Part shown: one piece after another, positions 1-10,679 of the stretch
How the letters are laid out: every line of letters starts with the position of its first letter
Numbering within the stretch: the first letter of the stretch is position 1
Assembly (NCBI GenBank): GCA_005879535.1
Contig: VBKI01000088.1
Location: 1-35,657, forward strand
Length of the DNA stretch: 35,657 nt
Reading direction: 5' to 3'
From: Deltaproteobacteria bacterium
Lineage (GTDB): Bacteria > Myxococcota > Myxococcia > Myxococcales > 40CM-4-68-19
Translations under genes and position numbers: made by a program
Notes under the pieces: generated by a model
Databases searched by the model: none
What the model was told of the DNA's origin: nothing
What the model saw: the letters and a program-made list of their open reading frames with translations, nothing else

Positions 1-2603
<2,603 letters not shown>

Positions 2604-2615
<12 letters not shown>

Positions 2616-4881
2616 AGCGACGCGCCCGCCGCGGCACGAGATCGTGCCGAGGTTCACCGAAGCGCCGGCGTCGTTCGGAACCGTCAGCGCGAACCTGCAG
2701 GTTCCCTCGCGGAACTCCACTTCGGCCGCGTGCGCTCCGGCGCCGAGATTTCCGAACCAGAATTGCCCTTCGGCGCCGAGCGGGCTCTTCAGCCGCGCGT
2801 CCAGCGTCAGCTCGCCGAACGCCGGCACCGTGGTTCGCCCGTCCAGCTCCACCCGGATCAGCCCCTTCACGCTGGTCACGCGCTGCACGTCGAAGGACAC
2901 CAGCGCGCCGCCGCGGGCAGTGGTGGCGACGACCTTCTCGATGGCGCCGATCTGGTAGTCGATGGGAATGTCGGCGTCGCCGATCCGCAGGCGGTTGCCG
3001 TAGTAGGGCTGCAAGGCGGGGATGAGGAGGTTTCCGCCGCCGTCGGTCCGGCCGATCTCCTGGTTGTTGAGGAAGCCTCGGACTCCCTCGAGCCCCGGAA
3101 CCTGGATCAGCGCGAAGCCTTCCTGGACGGGTCGGCTCGCCATCCAGTTGCCGCCCACCAGGACCAGTGAGCCCGCCGCGGTCGCCGTCGCCCCGTCGCC
3201 CCCACCGATCCGATCGTAGGAGGCCACATAGCTGCCGTACGGCCCCTGGTATTGGACCTGGCCGAGGCCGGAGGTCGGCTGATCGCGATCGAACGTGGAG
3301 CGGAGCTGATAGCCCCAGCCCTCTCCGAGCGGCAGCGACTTCTGCACGCCTGCGGTCGCCGTTCCCGCGTGGCTTCCGGCGCTGCCACCGAGATCTCCGG
3401 TGGTGCTGCTCCCGAAGCTGTACATCAAGGTGGCGAATGCGAGCCATTCCGGCCCCACGCCGGGGCTGCGCAAACGCGATACGCTCAGCGAGAGCGAGAG
3501 CGTGTTCGAAATGTGGACGTCGCTGCGAACGGTGAGCGCGGACGACAGGCCCGTGTCCCGCATCGAATTGAGCTGTCCTTCGAGGACCACGTTGACGCGC
3601 GGGAGCAGGGGCGCGCCGACCGCCCCGCGAAGCTGCAGCAGCGGTCGATCGGCGGCGGCGGGAGTGGCCAGGTTGGAGTAGCCCGGCGTCATGCCCCGCA
3701 CCGAGGCGCCCACGGAGAGACGGCGCGTGAAGACGGTGTAGGACAGCGCTCCCGCGGCGCCGGTCGTCGCTCCGTCCGCGCTGGCGGCAGCATCCAGGTC
3801 GAGCTCTCCCACGGGAAGCGCCAGCGCGAACGTCGGACCGCCGCTCGCCAGGAGCGAGGTCCCATCGCTGCGCTGGAGAGCGGACTCGAAGCGGTACCCG
3901 AGGGTGATCTTGTCGCCGATGCCGAAGCGATGCCGCGCCAGCAGCTCGGGAGGACCGTAGTGAAGCGATTCCTCTCCGAATCCGATCCGGCGGAATCCGA
4001 GGTGGTAGCCATACTCGCTGATGCCGTCGGCGAGAACGCCCGACGCCGAGTAGTACGGCGAGGCGAATTCCTGCGTGCGCCCGAAGGCGTCGCGCACGAC
4101 ATAGCTGACCTGTCCGACCCCACTGCCCACCGGCAGGTTGCGCACCTCGAACGGACCGGGCGCGATCTGCTGCTGCCGCAGGAGGACGCCATTCATGTAC
4201 ACGTCGAGCGTCGAGGGAGTGAGGATGGCGCCGGACAGCTTCGGCAGCGGCTGGCGGACGAAATAGGGATCCAGCGAGAACTCGCGGGTGACGCTGATGC
4301 CACTGAGCTGGGCAGTGCCGCCGAGCTCCGAGGAGAGGCCGATGGCGTCGCCGACCTGCACCCGGCGCATCTCGCCCGGATCGTCGACCAGGAAGTAGGA
4401 GAGACCGCGCACGACCGAATGATCGGGGAGCACGGAGAAACCCGTGAAGCCGAGATTCCCGCGGAAGCTGGCGCCGACCTCGCCCGCCCCGCTCAGCGTG
4501 CCGTGACCGTCAGCGGTCACCGAATAGTTGAGGAACGCGCTGGTGTCCCTCCAGCAGCCCCGGCTGCGCGACAATCCGGACCGCCAGCGCCTGCGGATCG
4601 AAGCGAAACTCGATCTCCGGAGCCAGCGACCGCAGCGAAACGTACTCGCGGCCGTCGTGCAGCTCGCGGGTGCCCCGCAATCCGCGGAGGCCGCCCTTCT
4701 CGAGGTCATCCACTGCGACGAGCGCATCGTCAGGGGTTTCTGCTCCCCGCAGATACACGAGCACCGTGTCGCGGGAGACGTCGTTGACGAACAGCTCCAG
4801 GTACGCGCGCTGGTCGGATCCGGGCTGCGCGAAAAGCGCCGGGGCGCCGAGCAGAAGCAGCGCCGCGGCGCGCGCGCGCAT
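2604..4881 (-). pseudogene. Pilus outer-membrane usher (FimD/PapC family, archaic type), single-base frameshift
   Basis: This is the outer-membrane pore that receives chaperone-pilin complexes and assembles the pilus. Translation from ATG 4881 gives a signal peptide (MRARAAALLLLGAPALFA) and an usher N-terminal domain (YLELFVNDVSRDTVLVYLRG). That frame runs into a stop near 4510. The rest of the usher (from TSAFLNYSVTADGHG through the beta-barrel, plug and C-terminal domains to 2604) is in another frame. The two halves join smoothly if one G is removed from the GGG at 4547-4549, which would read LLEDTSAFLNY. The corrected protein is about 758 residues, normal for spore-coat-U-type ushers. A longer upstream start near 5042 in the downstream frame encodes Arg/Ser-rich sequence overlapping the chaperone gene and is not credible. 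The gene starts 4 nt after the chaperone stop. It is either a real inactivating mutation or a sequence error. Confidence 0.88.
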
Positions 4882-4885
4882 ATCG

Positions 4886-5641
4886 TTAGGTGTGGCAGGC
4901 TCCGCCCGGGGTATCGAGCGGCTCCTGCAACACCTGCTCCTTGTCCGTCTTTACGGACACGACGAGCCGGCGGACCTTCGCACAGGCGTCCTTCGGGACC
5001 TCGAGCTCGTACCGCCTGTGGCCACCGGCGAGCACGTACCAACCTTGCGCCTGTTTCTCGAAGAGCTTCTCTCCCCCCTGGGCAAAACCCTCCAGTCGGA
5101 CGGAATCGACGCGCAAGTGCACGTTGCCGGTGTTCTGCACGTCGACGGCGGCGCCGCCGCCCCCGAGCGACAGCGCGGAGAGCTTGTGGTCCTCGAGGGA
5201 CTTCACCGGCGCGAGAAAGACGGGAATTCCCACGCGCGTCAGGACCCGCACGGTGGACCGGACCTGCGGCTTCTCAGCCGCGGGCAGCTCCTCGAGGAAG
5301 ACCCGATACGTCTTCTCGATAGGCCCGAATGGGACCAGGGACCCTACGCGCAGGCTGCGGGTCTCGCCGACCTTGAGCTCGAGGATGATGGGGAAGACGA
5401 TGATCTCCTCGGTCGGGGCAAGCTTCATCCCCGTCCGCGCGTCCTCGTCCCAGGACATCACCGAGACCTGGTAGCGCTCATCGTCCGGGCCCTCGTTGCG
5501 CAGCGTCAACAGCGACTTCGACGCCTCCGGCGTGAGCCACACCTGCACCGGCGAGATGTTGAGCCCCGAAGCGCGCGCGCGCCCGGCTCCGCAGAGGAGA
5601 CCGAGCGCGAGCGGGATGTACGCCTTGCCGGTCGCGGTCAC
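4886..5641 (-). CDS. Periplasmic pilus chaperone (PapD-like)
   Basis: This is a periplasmic chaperone that would hold unfolded pilins by donor-strand complementation and deliver them to the usher. It has 251 residues: a signal peptide (about 1-25, ending GRARA) and two Ig-like domains. The first domain opens with the family-typical LNISPVQVWLTPEASKSLLTLRN. The next part has the alternating pattern of the G1 strand (TVRVLTRVGIPVFLAP), and the second domain contains AAVDVQNTGNVHLRV. The start is GTG immediately after the TAG of the upstream pilin gene, so translation is likely coupled. The gene order pilin-pilin-chaperone-usher is that of spore-coat-U (archaic, Csu-like) pilus operons. Confidence in the family is high; the pilin partner is inferred from position. 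Confidence 0.9.
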   Translation of the reverse strand: MTATGKAYIPLALGLLCGAGRARASGLNISPVQVWLTPEASKSLLTLRNEGPDDERYQVSVMSWDEDARTGMKLAPTEEIIVFPIILELKVGETRSLRVGSLVPFGPIEKTYRVFLEELPAAEKPQVRSTVRVLTRVGIPVFLAPVKSLEDHKLSALSLGGGGAAVDVQNTGNVHLRVDSVRLEGFAQGGEKLFEKQAQGWYVLAGGHRRYELEVPKDACAKVRRLVVSVKTDKEQVLQEPLDTPGGACHT

Positions 5642-6211
5642 CTAGAAGTTGACCGTGGCGGTGACGCTGTCGGAGTAGTTGATGGCAACGGGCACGTCCT
5701 GGCCCGGGGGAACGATCCCGAAGATGGTGATGGTCTGCGCGTTGATGTTGGGGACGGACGGCGCGAACGTCGAGGTGCCCGAGGTGCCGTCGCCCCAGTA
5801 GGCGGGGCTCGCGCTGGTGGCGCCGGGGCCTCCCACGCCGTTCGGCACGAACAGATCATAGGAGAGGAAGTTGCCCGCTGCGGGGGTACCGTTGTTCATC
5901 GCACGCTTGCCGGCAAGGTTCTGGCCGAAGTTGAGGTTGGCGAGCGACAGGGAGAGCACCGGCGACGCGCCGCGGGTGCAGGTGAGCGTGAAGGTGGTGT
6001 TGCCGGCGAGACCGGTGCTCGCGTTCGCGCTCACCGGGTCGTAACTCCCGAACGCGAGGTCGCCGATGGTGCTCATCACGCACACTGCATCGACGCGCGC
6101 GGTGGCGTTGAAGCTCTGGGTGGCGGACCCCGCTGCCCGCGCCGGAGCATTGGCGAAGAGCAGCACGGCGAACACGGCGGCGGTGAGGAGCTTTACAGAG
6201 TTCCGGGGCAT
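5642..6211 (-). CDS. Spore coat U domain pilin subunit (second in operon)
   Basis: An exported pilin of the spore-coat-U family, 189 residues. The signal peptide is about 1-27 (LLTAAVFAVLLFANAPARAA). The mature N-terminus (GSATQSFNATARVDA) is a beta-strand that could act as donor strand. Then come the paired cysteines C44 and C78, expected to form the conserved disulfide, and the family's closing sequence (INYSDSVTATVNF). The ATG at 6211 is preceded by AAGGAG at a good distance. The gene lies 22 nt downstream of the first pilin and directly abuts the chaperone. It is distinct from the first pilin, so the two are probably different structural subunits rather than a recent tandem duplicate. The exact role in the pilus (major or minor) cannot be read from sequence. 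Confidence 0.9.
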   Translation of the reverse strand: MPRNSVKLLTAAVFAVLLFANAPARAAGSATQSFNATARVDAVCVMSTIGDLAFGSYDPVSANASTGLAGNTTFTLTCTRGASPVLSLSLANLNFGQNLAGKRAMNNGTPAAGNFLSYDLFVPNGVGGPGATSASPAYWGDGTSGTSTFAPSVPNINAQTITIFGIVPPGQDVPVAINYSDSVTATVNF

Positions 6212-6233
6212 CTTCGACTCCTTGTTTGCGGGC

Positions 6234-6752
6234 TTAGAAATTCACCGTGGCGGTGACGGTATCCGTATAGGTGCCGACAGGGACGTCCTGACCGGCGATT
6301 GCGGCGCCGTCCATGTTGAAGGTTCGCGCCGCCTTGCTGGGCGGGGCGGAGGGCACGTACGGGGCGGCGGTGGTCCAGGGCGTCGTCGTGCCCGGCCAGT
6401 AGATGTCGTACCCGAGGTAGTTTGTCGTCGCGGGTAGCCGCATCGCGCGAGGGCCTGCCGAAGCCTGGCCCGCGTTGAGGCCGTTGTCGAGGCCGATGCT
6501 CGGCGCGGACCCCTTGGTGCAGGCGATGGTGACCGTGCCGCCGGTGGCGGCGGCATTCGAGCTGGCGTTAGCCCCGACCGGATCGTAGGTAAAGCTGATT
6601 CCGGTGGTGCTGATCGTGCAAAAGGCCACCACCGTGCCCGTCACTGTGAACGGGGTGCTGGCGCTGCCGGCGTTGGCGCCGGGGGCGAAAACCACCAGCG
6701 CGAGCAGTGCGGCGAGCGTGTGGCGCGGCAAATGATTGCGGCGAGTCGTCAC
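6234..6752 (-). CDS. Spore coat U domain pilin subunit (first in operon, likely major pilin)
   Basis: An exported spore-coat-U family pilin of 172 residues and the first gene of the minus-strand pilus operon. The signal peptide is about 1-28 (TLAALLALVVFAPGANA). A mature N-terminal strand (GSASTPFTVTGTVVAF) precedes C45 and fits a donor strand for the next subunit; the partner cysteine is C78. The C-terminus (TYTDTVTATVNF) is nearly identical to that of the second pilin. The start is GTG at 6752 behind a G-rich ribosome site (AAGGGGGAAG). First position in the operon is typical of the major subunit (compare CsuA/B), but this is inference. A candidate promoter with TTGACG lies 50 nt upstream. 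Confidence 0.88.
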   Translation of the reverse strand: MTTRRNHLPRHTLAALLALVVFAPGANAGSASTPFTVTGTVVAFCTISTTGISFTYDPVGANASSNAAATGGTVTIACTKGSAPSIGLDNGLNAGQASAGPRAMRLPATTNYLGYDIYWPGTTTPWTTAAPYVPSAPPSKAARTFNMDGAAIAGQDVPVGTYTDTVTATVNF

Positions 6753-6778
6753 GGCTTCCCCCTTGGGCTTCGGTAGCC

Positions 6779-6807
6779 AGATTATGAGCCATGCGTTGCG
6801 ACGTCAA
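6779..6807 (-). promoter_or_regulatory. Candidate promoter of the pilus operon
   Basis: On the minus strand, TTGACG (6807-6802) is followed by either CATAAT (6786-6781, 15 nt spacer) or TAATCT (6784-6779, 17 nt spacer). Transcription would start near 6772, about 20 nt before the GTG start at 6752. The region is much richer in A+T than its surroundings. The assignment rests on sigma70-like consensus only. Confidence 0.4.
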
Positions 6808-6820
6808 GAACATGACTATC

Positions 6821-6920
6821 GAAAATTACAGATAAAACGTAGAGATGAATGGCCCTTTGCAGGGCGTCGTGCGCGTTTTGCACACATTTGCTCCCCGGAC
6901 CAGATGGTTTTGTAATTTTT
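6821..6920. repeat. Inverted repeat flanking the divergent pilus promoter region
   Basis: GAAAATTACA at 6821-6830 and TGTAATTTTT at 6911-6920 are reverse complements at 9 of 10 positions, about 80 bp apart, in the AT-rich space between the two divergent pilin transcription units. The right arm contains TGTAAT, a possible -10 for the plus-strand pilin gene. The left arm places TGTAAT on the minus strand, just upstream of the TTGACG promoter. They could be two operator half-sites for one regulator, or simply two matching -10-like elements. The space from 6753 to 6957 holds no gene that I can see. Confidence 0.35.
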
Positions 6921-6957
6921 GTGGAGCCGGAACTCGGAATGGCGCAGGATCACGCGG

Positions 6958-7395
6958 GTGATCCGCCGCCTTGCTGCCGCCGCTCTCGCATTCGCGGCCG
7001 TCGCTGCGCCCTCGGCTCACGCCGCGCCGACTTGCAAGAACATCGCCGTCACCGCGCTCGCCTTCGGAAACTACGACGTCTACAACGCGGTCCCCGCCGA
7101 TTCCGCCGGGACGATCAGCTACGACTGCCCGAATCCGCTCACTCCCACAGTGACCATCGATGCCGGCCTGGCGTTCTCGGGCGGCCGGCGGCGCATGACA
7201 GGCACCCCGGCGACGGATTGGCTCTCCTACGATATCTTCGTCGACGCGGCGCGGACGGTGGTGTGGGCTTCAACGCCGGTTGCGGTACCGGCCGGCATCA
7301 ACCGGACCGTCTCCTACTATGCGCGCGTCTTCGCGCAGCAGGACGCGTCGGTCGGAAGCTATTCCGACACGCTGGTCGTCACGTTCAATTTCTAG
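6958..7395 (+). CDS. Spore coat U domain protein, divergent; lacks donor strand (candidate tip subunit)
   Basis: A small exported spore-coat-U protein. I place the start at GTG 6958 because it gives a clean signal peptide (MIRRLAAAALAFAAVAAPSA, cleavage about residue 22) with a weak GCAGGA ribosome site; a TTG at 6919 in the same frame is possible. The mature protein has C26 and C57, then DWLSYDIFVDAARTVVW and the family ending (SYSDTLVVTFNF). Mature sequence begins APTCKN, so the first cysteine is almost at the N-terminus. Unlike the two operon pilins, it has no N-terminal strand to donate. In chaperone-usher pili the tip subunit is the one that needs no donor strand, so a single-domain tip role is plausible. 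At about 145 residues it is shorter than usual. Its stop shares CTAG with the convergent aminopeptidase stop. Confidence 0.85.
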   Translation: MIRRLAAAALAFAAVAAPSAHAAPTCKNIAVTALAFGNYDVYNAVPADSAGTISYDCPNPLTPTVTIDAGLAFSGGRRRMTGTPATDWLSYDIFVDAARTVVWASTPVAVPAGINRTVSYYARVFAQQDASVGSYSDTLVVTFNF

Positions 7396-9935
7396 ACCCT
7401 CTTCCCCCGCAGGAACGCGGAGAGCTCCGGCAACAGCCTCTCGCGCAAGGCGACGTCCGCCCGCAATCGCTCCAGGGTTTGCGCTACCGCCTGCTTCGCC
7501 GGCGACAGCTCCTGCGCGCCGAGGAACCTCTCGACCTCGTCGAGGTGCCTCCGCTCCGGCAGGTTGCCCAAGGCCTCGATGAGGCGCCGCAGGAGCATCG
7601 GCGAGTCTCCTTTGCGCCGCACTTCTTCCCACCTGCTCTGCACCAGGCGCCAGGTGGCGTCGCGCGCCTCGCGATTTCCCAGCAGGGTTCCCACGTAGCT
7701 GGCGAAGTCCTGCATCTGCACGAAGGGGTCGAGCGCGAGATCGACGGCGCGCTGGACCAGCCCGGGGCGCTCGACCAGCGCGAGCGCGTGCAGGTAGCGC
7801 CGCTTCGCGGCGGGGTCCAGCTCGATTCCGGCGCGTTCGCGCAGCTCCGCGAATCGATCCTCGTCCGCCTCCCGCGCCGCGGCCGCTACCACGATGTCGA
7901 GCAGGTTCGGATCGAGCGTCCCCGGATGCGCGAGGTGCTCATTGAAACGCCCGGTCGCTTCGGCGATGGAAGCCGGATCGCGCGCGACCAGCGCCAGCGC
8001 GCGCAGGACCGCCGCGCGGCGCAGGCGGCGCTCGTCGTCCTCGCCTTTCGCCGGCTCCCAGCCGAGCTCCGCGCCGGCGCCGGCGAAGAGCGAGCGGATC
8101 CAGGCCTGCAACGCGGGCCGGTCGGCCGTTTCGACGCCGCGATGCTCGAGCCAGGCAAGGCGGCTCACCACCTCGTCGAGCACGGTGTGATCCTCTTCCT
8201 TCTTCAGGCTGGCGAGCAGCTGGAGGAAGGCGTCCACTTTCACGGCGTTGGCGCGCACGAGCGCCCACTGATCGGAGACCAGCGCCATGCGCTCCTCGGG
8301 CCGCAGCTCGGCGATCGCGGAGACGAGCCGCCGGAGCAGCTCCGGATCGTATGCGGTCCGATAGAACCCGCGCGCTCCCGCGTTGCCGAGCACCCAGCCG
8401 ATCTTCCCGCCCGTGTCCACCGTGTCGCTGGGCGACTTGAGCAGGGTGCGCCGCTCGCGGCCGTCGACGCGCAGGACGAGCGGCACGAGCCATTGGGTCG
8501 GTTCCGGCGCAGCCTGCGAGTCGGAAAAGAAGCGCCGCTGCGTCACCGTGATCCTGCCGCCTTGCTCGGTCAGGGTGACCAGCGGGTACCCCGTCTGCCG
8601 GATCCAGCCGTTCGCGAGCTCGAGGATCGGCTGCCCGGAAGCTTCCGCGAGCGCGCCCCAGAGATCGTCGGCGGTCGCGTTGCCTTCGCGATGCCGCCGC
8701 ATGTAGAGGCGGATGCCCTCGCGGAACTTCTCCTCGCCGAGATACCCCTCGATCATGCGGAGGATGGCGCCGCCCTTCTCGTAGGTGATGGCGTCGAAGC
8801 TCTCGCCGGCTTCCTCGGCGTTGTGGATCTCGGCGCGGATGGGGTGACTGGACTTGAGAGCATCGAGGTGCAACGCAGCGCCCTTCCCGGCCTCGAAATC
8901 CATCCATACCCGCCACTGCGGCCGCCACTGGTCGACGATCTTGTAGGCCATCCAGGTCGCGAACGCCTCGTTCAGCCAGAGGTCGTCCCACCACACCATC
9001 GTGACCAGGTTGCCGAACCACTGGTGAGAGAGCTCGTGGGTGATCACCTCGGCGACCCGCTTCTGGACGTTGAGAGGCGCGGTCTTCGGATCGAGCAGCA
9101 GCGCCACTTCCCGGTACGTGATGCAGGCCGCGTTCTCCATCGCGCCCGCCTCGAAGTCCGGCACGCCGACCTGGTCGACCTTTCCGTAGGCGTAAGGCTG
9201 GGCGAAATAATCCTCGAGCAGGGGAAGCACCGCGGAGGCCACTTCCTGGCCGAACGCCGTGAGCCCCTGCTTCTGCGGCACCGCCCAGGTCCGCACCGGG
9301 TACGCCCGCACCTTCTGCTCCGGGCTGGAGGCGAGGTCGCCGATACAGATCGCCACCAGATAGCTGCTGAGCGGGGGAGTCTCGGCGAATTGGACGGTGC
9401 GGCCGCCGCCGGGCTCCTTCTGATCCTTGACGACCTGGCCGTTGGAAATGGCGGCGAGCCCCTCGGGCAGACCCACGAGCTGGAGGTTCCATCGCGCCTT
9501 GAACGCGGGCTCGTCGAAGCAGGGGAATACCCGGCGCGCATCGGCGGCCTCGAATTGGGTGACCGCGAGCGGGCCCGCGCGATAGAGGCCGCGAAGCCCT
9601 GGGCTGAACTTTCCGCTCCACGCGAGGTCCAACATCGCGTTGCCGGGCGGCAGATCCTCGTCGAAGCTCAGCGTCAGCGTTTCGCTTTCGGCATCGGCGC
9701 CGACGGCCGCCTTCAGCGCGCGATCCTGGATGCGCGCGCGGGCGCGGGAGACTTCGAGGCCGATGCCGTGGAGATGGATCTCGCGCCGCGGCGCCCGCAG
9801 GCGAATCTCCAGCTCCATGCGGCCCTCGAATGTCCCTTTCTCCAGGTCGGGAGCGAGGTGAGCGCTGTAGCGCAGGGGCTTGCAGTCGGTGGGGAGCCGG
9901 AAATTCTTGCCGAGGGCCACGGGGCGGACCTCCAT
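7392..9935 (-). CDS. M1 family zinc aminopeptidase
   Basis: A zinc aminopeptidase that removes N-terminal residues from peptides, probably cytoplasmic since no signal peptide is visible. From the ATG at 9935 it has about 847 residues. The substrate-binding GAMEN motif is at about 264-268. The zinc motif HELSHQWFGNLVT starts at H300, with H304 and the third ligand E323 in LNEAFATW, giving the HExxH-18-E spacing of the family. The C-terminal half is the helical domain of ERAP1/puromycin-sensitive-type enzymes. A GTG at 9956 would add seven residues; I prefer ATG 9935 because AAGAAGG lies 8 nt upstream. The gene is divergent from the amidotransferase gene, and its stop shares CTAG with the convergent pilin stop. 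It is closer to the Ape2/puromycin-sensitive type than to E. coli PepN, so no symbol is given. Confidence 0.95.
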   Translation of the reverse strand: MEVRPVALGKNFRLPTDCKPLRYSAHLAPDLEKGTFEGRMELEIRLRAPRREIHLHGIGLEVSRARARIQDRALKAAVGADAESETLTLSFDEDLPPGNAMLDLAWSGKFSPGLRGLYRAGPLAVTQFEAADARRVFPCFDEPAFKARWNLQLVGLPEGLAAISNGQVVKDQKEPGGGRTVQFAETPPLSSYLVAICIGDLASSPEQKVRAYPVRTWAVPQKQGLTAFGQEVASAVLPLLEDYFAQPYAYGKVDQVGVPDFEAGAMENAACITYREVALLLDPKTAPLNVQKRVAEVITHELSHQWFGNLVTMVWWDDLWLNEAFATWMAYKIVDQWRPQWRVWMDFEAGKGAALHLDALKSSHPIRAEIHNAEEAGESFDAITYEKGGAILRMIEGYLGEEKFREGIRLYMRRHREGNATADDLWGALAEASGQPILELANGWIRQTGYPLVTLTEQGGRITVTQRRFFSDSQAAPEPTQWLVPLVLRVDGRERRTLLKSPSDTVDTGGKIGWVLGNAGARGFYRTAYDPELLRRLVSAIAELRPEERMALVSDQWALVRANAVKVDAFLQLLASLKKEEDHTVLDEVVSRLAWLEHRGVETADRPALQAWIRSLFAGAGAELGWEPAKGEDDERRLRRAAVLRALALVARDPASIAEATGRFNEHLAHPGTLDPNLLDIVVAAAAREADEDRFAELRERAGIELDPAAKRRYLHALALVERPGLVQRAVDLALDPFVQMQDFASYVGTLLGNREARDATWRLVQSRWEEVRRKGDSPMLLRRLIEALGNLPERRHLDEVERFLGAQELSPAKQAVAQTLERLRADVALRERLLPELSAFLRGKRV

Positions 9936-9994
9936 CAGGAGGGCCTTCTTACGCACAGGTTCCCGCGGCCGTCACCCGTGAAAAGCGCGCGATG

Positions 9995-10000
9995 TATTCT
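9995..10000 (+). promoter_or_regulatory. Candidate -10 element of the amidotransferase gene
   Basis: TATTCT ends 8 nt before the ATG at 10009, and no Shine-Dalgarno sequence is visible between them. If this is the -10 box, transcription starts at or within 2 nt of the start codon and the mRNA is leaderless. No convincing -35 box is seen. Confidence 0.35.
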
Positions 10001-10008
10001 CCGCCCGG

Positions 10009-10677
10009 ATGCTCATCGTCGTGCAGCACGAGCCAGGCGAAGGCCCGGGCAGCCTGAAAGCTTTCCTGGGAGGCGCGCGAATCGTCCGCACCTTCGCGGG
10101 CGAACCGGTGCCCGACGAGTGCGACGCGCTGGTCGTCCTCGGAGGCGGAATGGGCGCATACGAGCAGGACCGGCTCCCTCATCTGCGCGACGAGATCCGC
10201 CTGTTGGGGCGGTGCATCGACCAGGAGAGACCGGTGCTCGGGATCTGCCTGGGCAGCCAGCTGCTCGCGGCCGCGCTGGGCGGGCAGGTCGCGCCGGCGC
10301 CCGCCAAGGAGATCGGCTTCTATCGCGTCCGTCTGACGCCTCAGGCGCGCGAGGATCGTCTGTTCGGCTCGGCGCCAGGGAATTTCGTCGCCTTCCACTG
10401 GCACGGAGACGCATTCACGCTGCCGCGCGGAGCGGTGCCGCTGGCCTCCAGCACGCTGACGCCGCTGCAGGCATTCCGCTTCGGCGCAAGCGCCTGGGGA
10501 ATACAGTTCCACCTCGAGGTCGACGAAGAAGTGCTCTCCGCCATGATGAGCGGCGAGGGGGAGCTGCGCGACGCGGGTGTCGACGTCGATCACTTGCGCG
10601 CGCAGGCAACGCGCGAGCTGCCGCGCCTCCGGGCGGTCGCGGAGGACGTCTTCGCGCGCTGGGCGAAGCTGCTCTGA
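10009..10677 (+). CDS. Class I glutamine amidotransferase (GMP-synthase-like domain protein)
   Basis: A stand-alone class I glutamine amidotransferase domain of 222 residues. The nucleophile elbow is GICLGSQ with Cys80, and the rest of the triad is His168 and Glu170 in GIQFHLEV. LGGGMGAYEQD near residue 44 supplies the oxyanion strand. The domain is of the type found in GMP synthase, but no synthetase domain is attached and none is encoded next to it. The acceptor substrate is therefore unknown: it may hydrolyse glutamine or gamma-glutamyl compounds. It is divergent from the aminopeptidase gene and convergent with sucA, with 2 nt between the stops. Cytoplasmic. The family is certain, the specific role is not. 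Confidence 0.9.
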   Translation: MLIVVQHEPGEGPGSLKAFLGGARIVRTFAGEPVPDECDALVVLGGGMGAYEQDRLPHLRDEIRLLGRCIDQERPVLGICLGSQLLAAALGGQVAPAPAKEIGFYRVRLTPQAREDRLFGSAPGNFVAFHWHGDAFTLPRGAVPLASSTLTPLQAFRFGASAWGIQFHLEVDEEVLSAMMSGEGELRDAGVDVDHLRAQATRELPRLRAVAEDVFARWAKLL

Positions 10678-10679
10678 CC

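Noticed and set aside
4540-4552. Programmed ribosomal frameshift in the usher
   Set aside because: No slippery heptamer or downstream structure is evident, and ushers are not known to need one; an indel or sequence error is simpler.
4882-5042. Upstream extension of the usher frame
   Set aside because: It is Arg/Ser/Cys-rich nonsense overlapping the chaperone; the real N-terminus with signal peptide is in the other frame from 4881.
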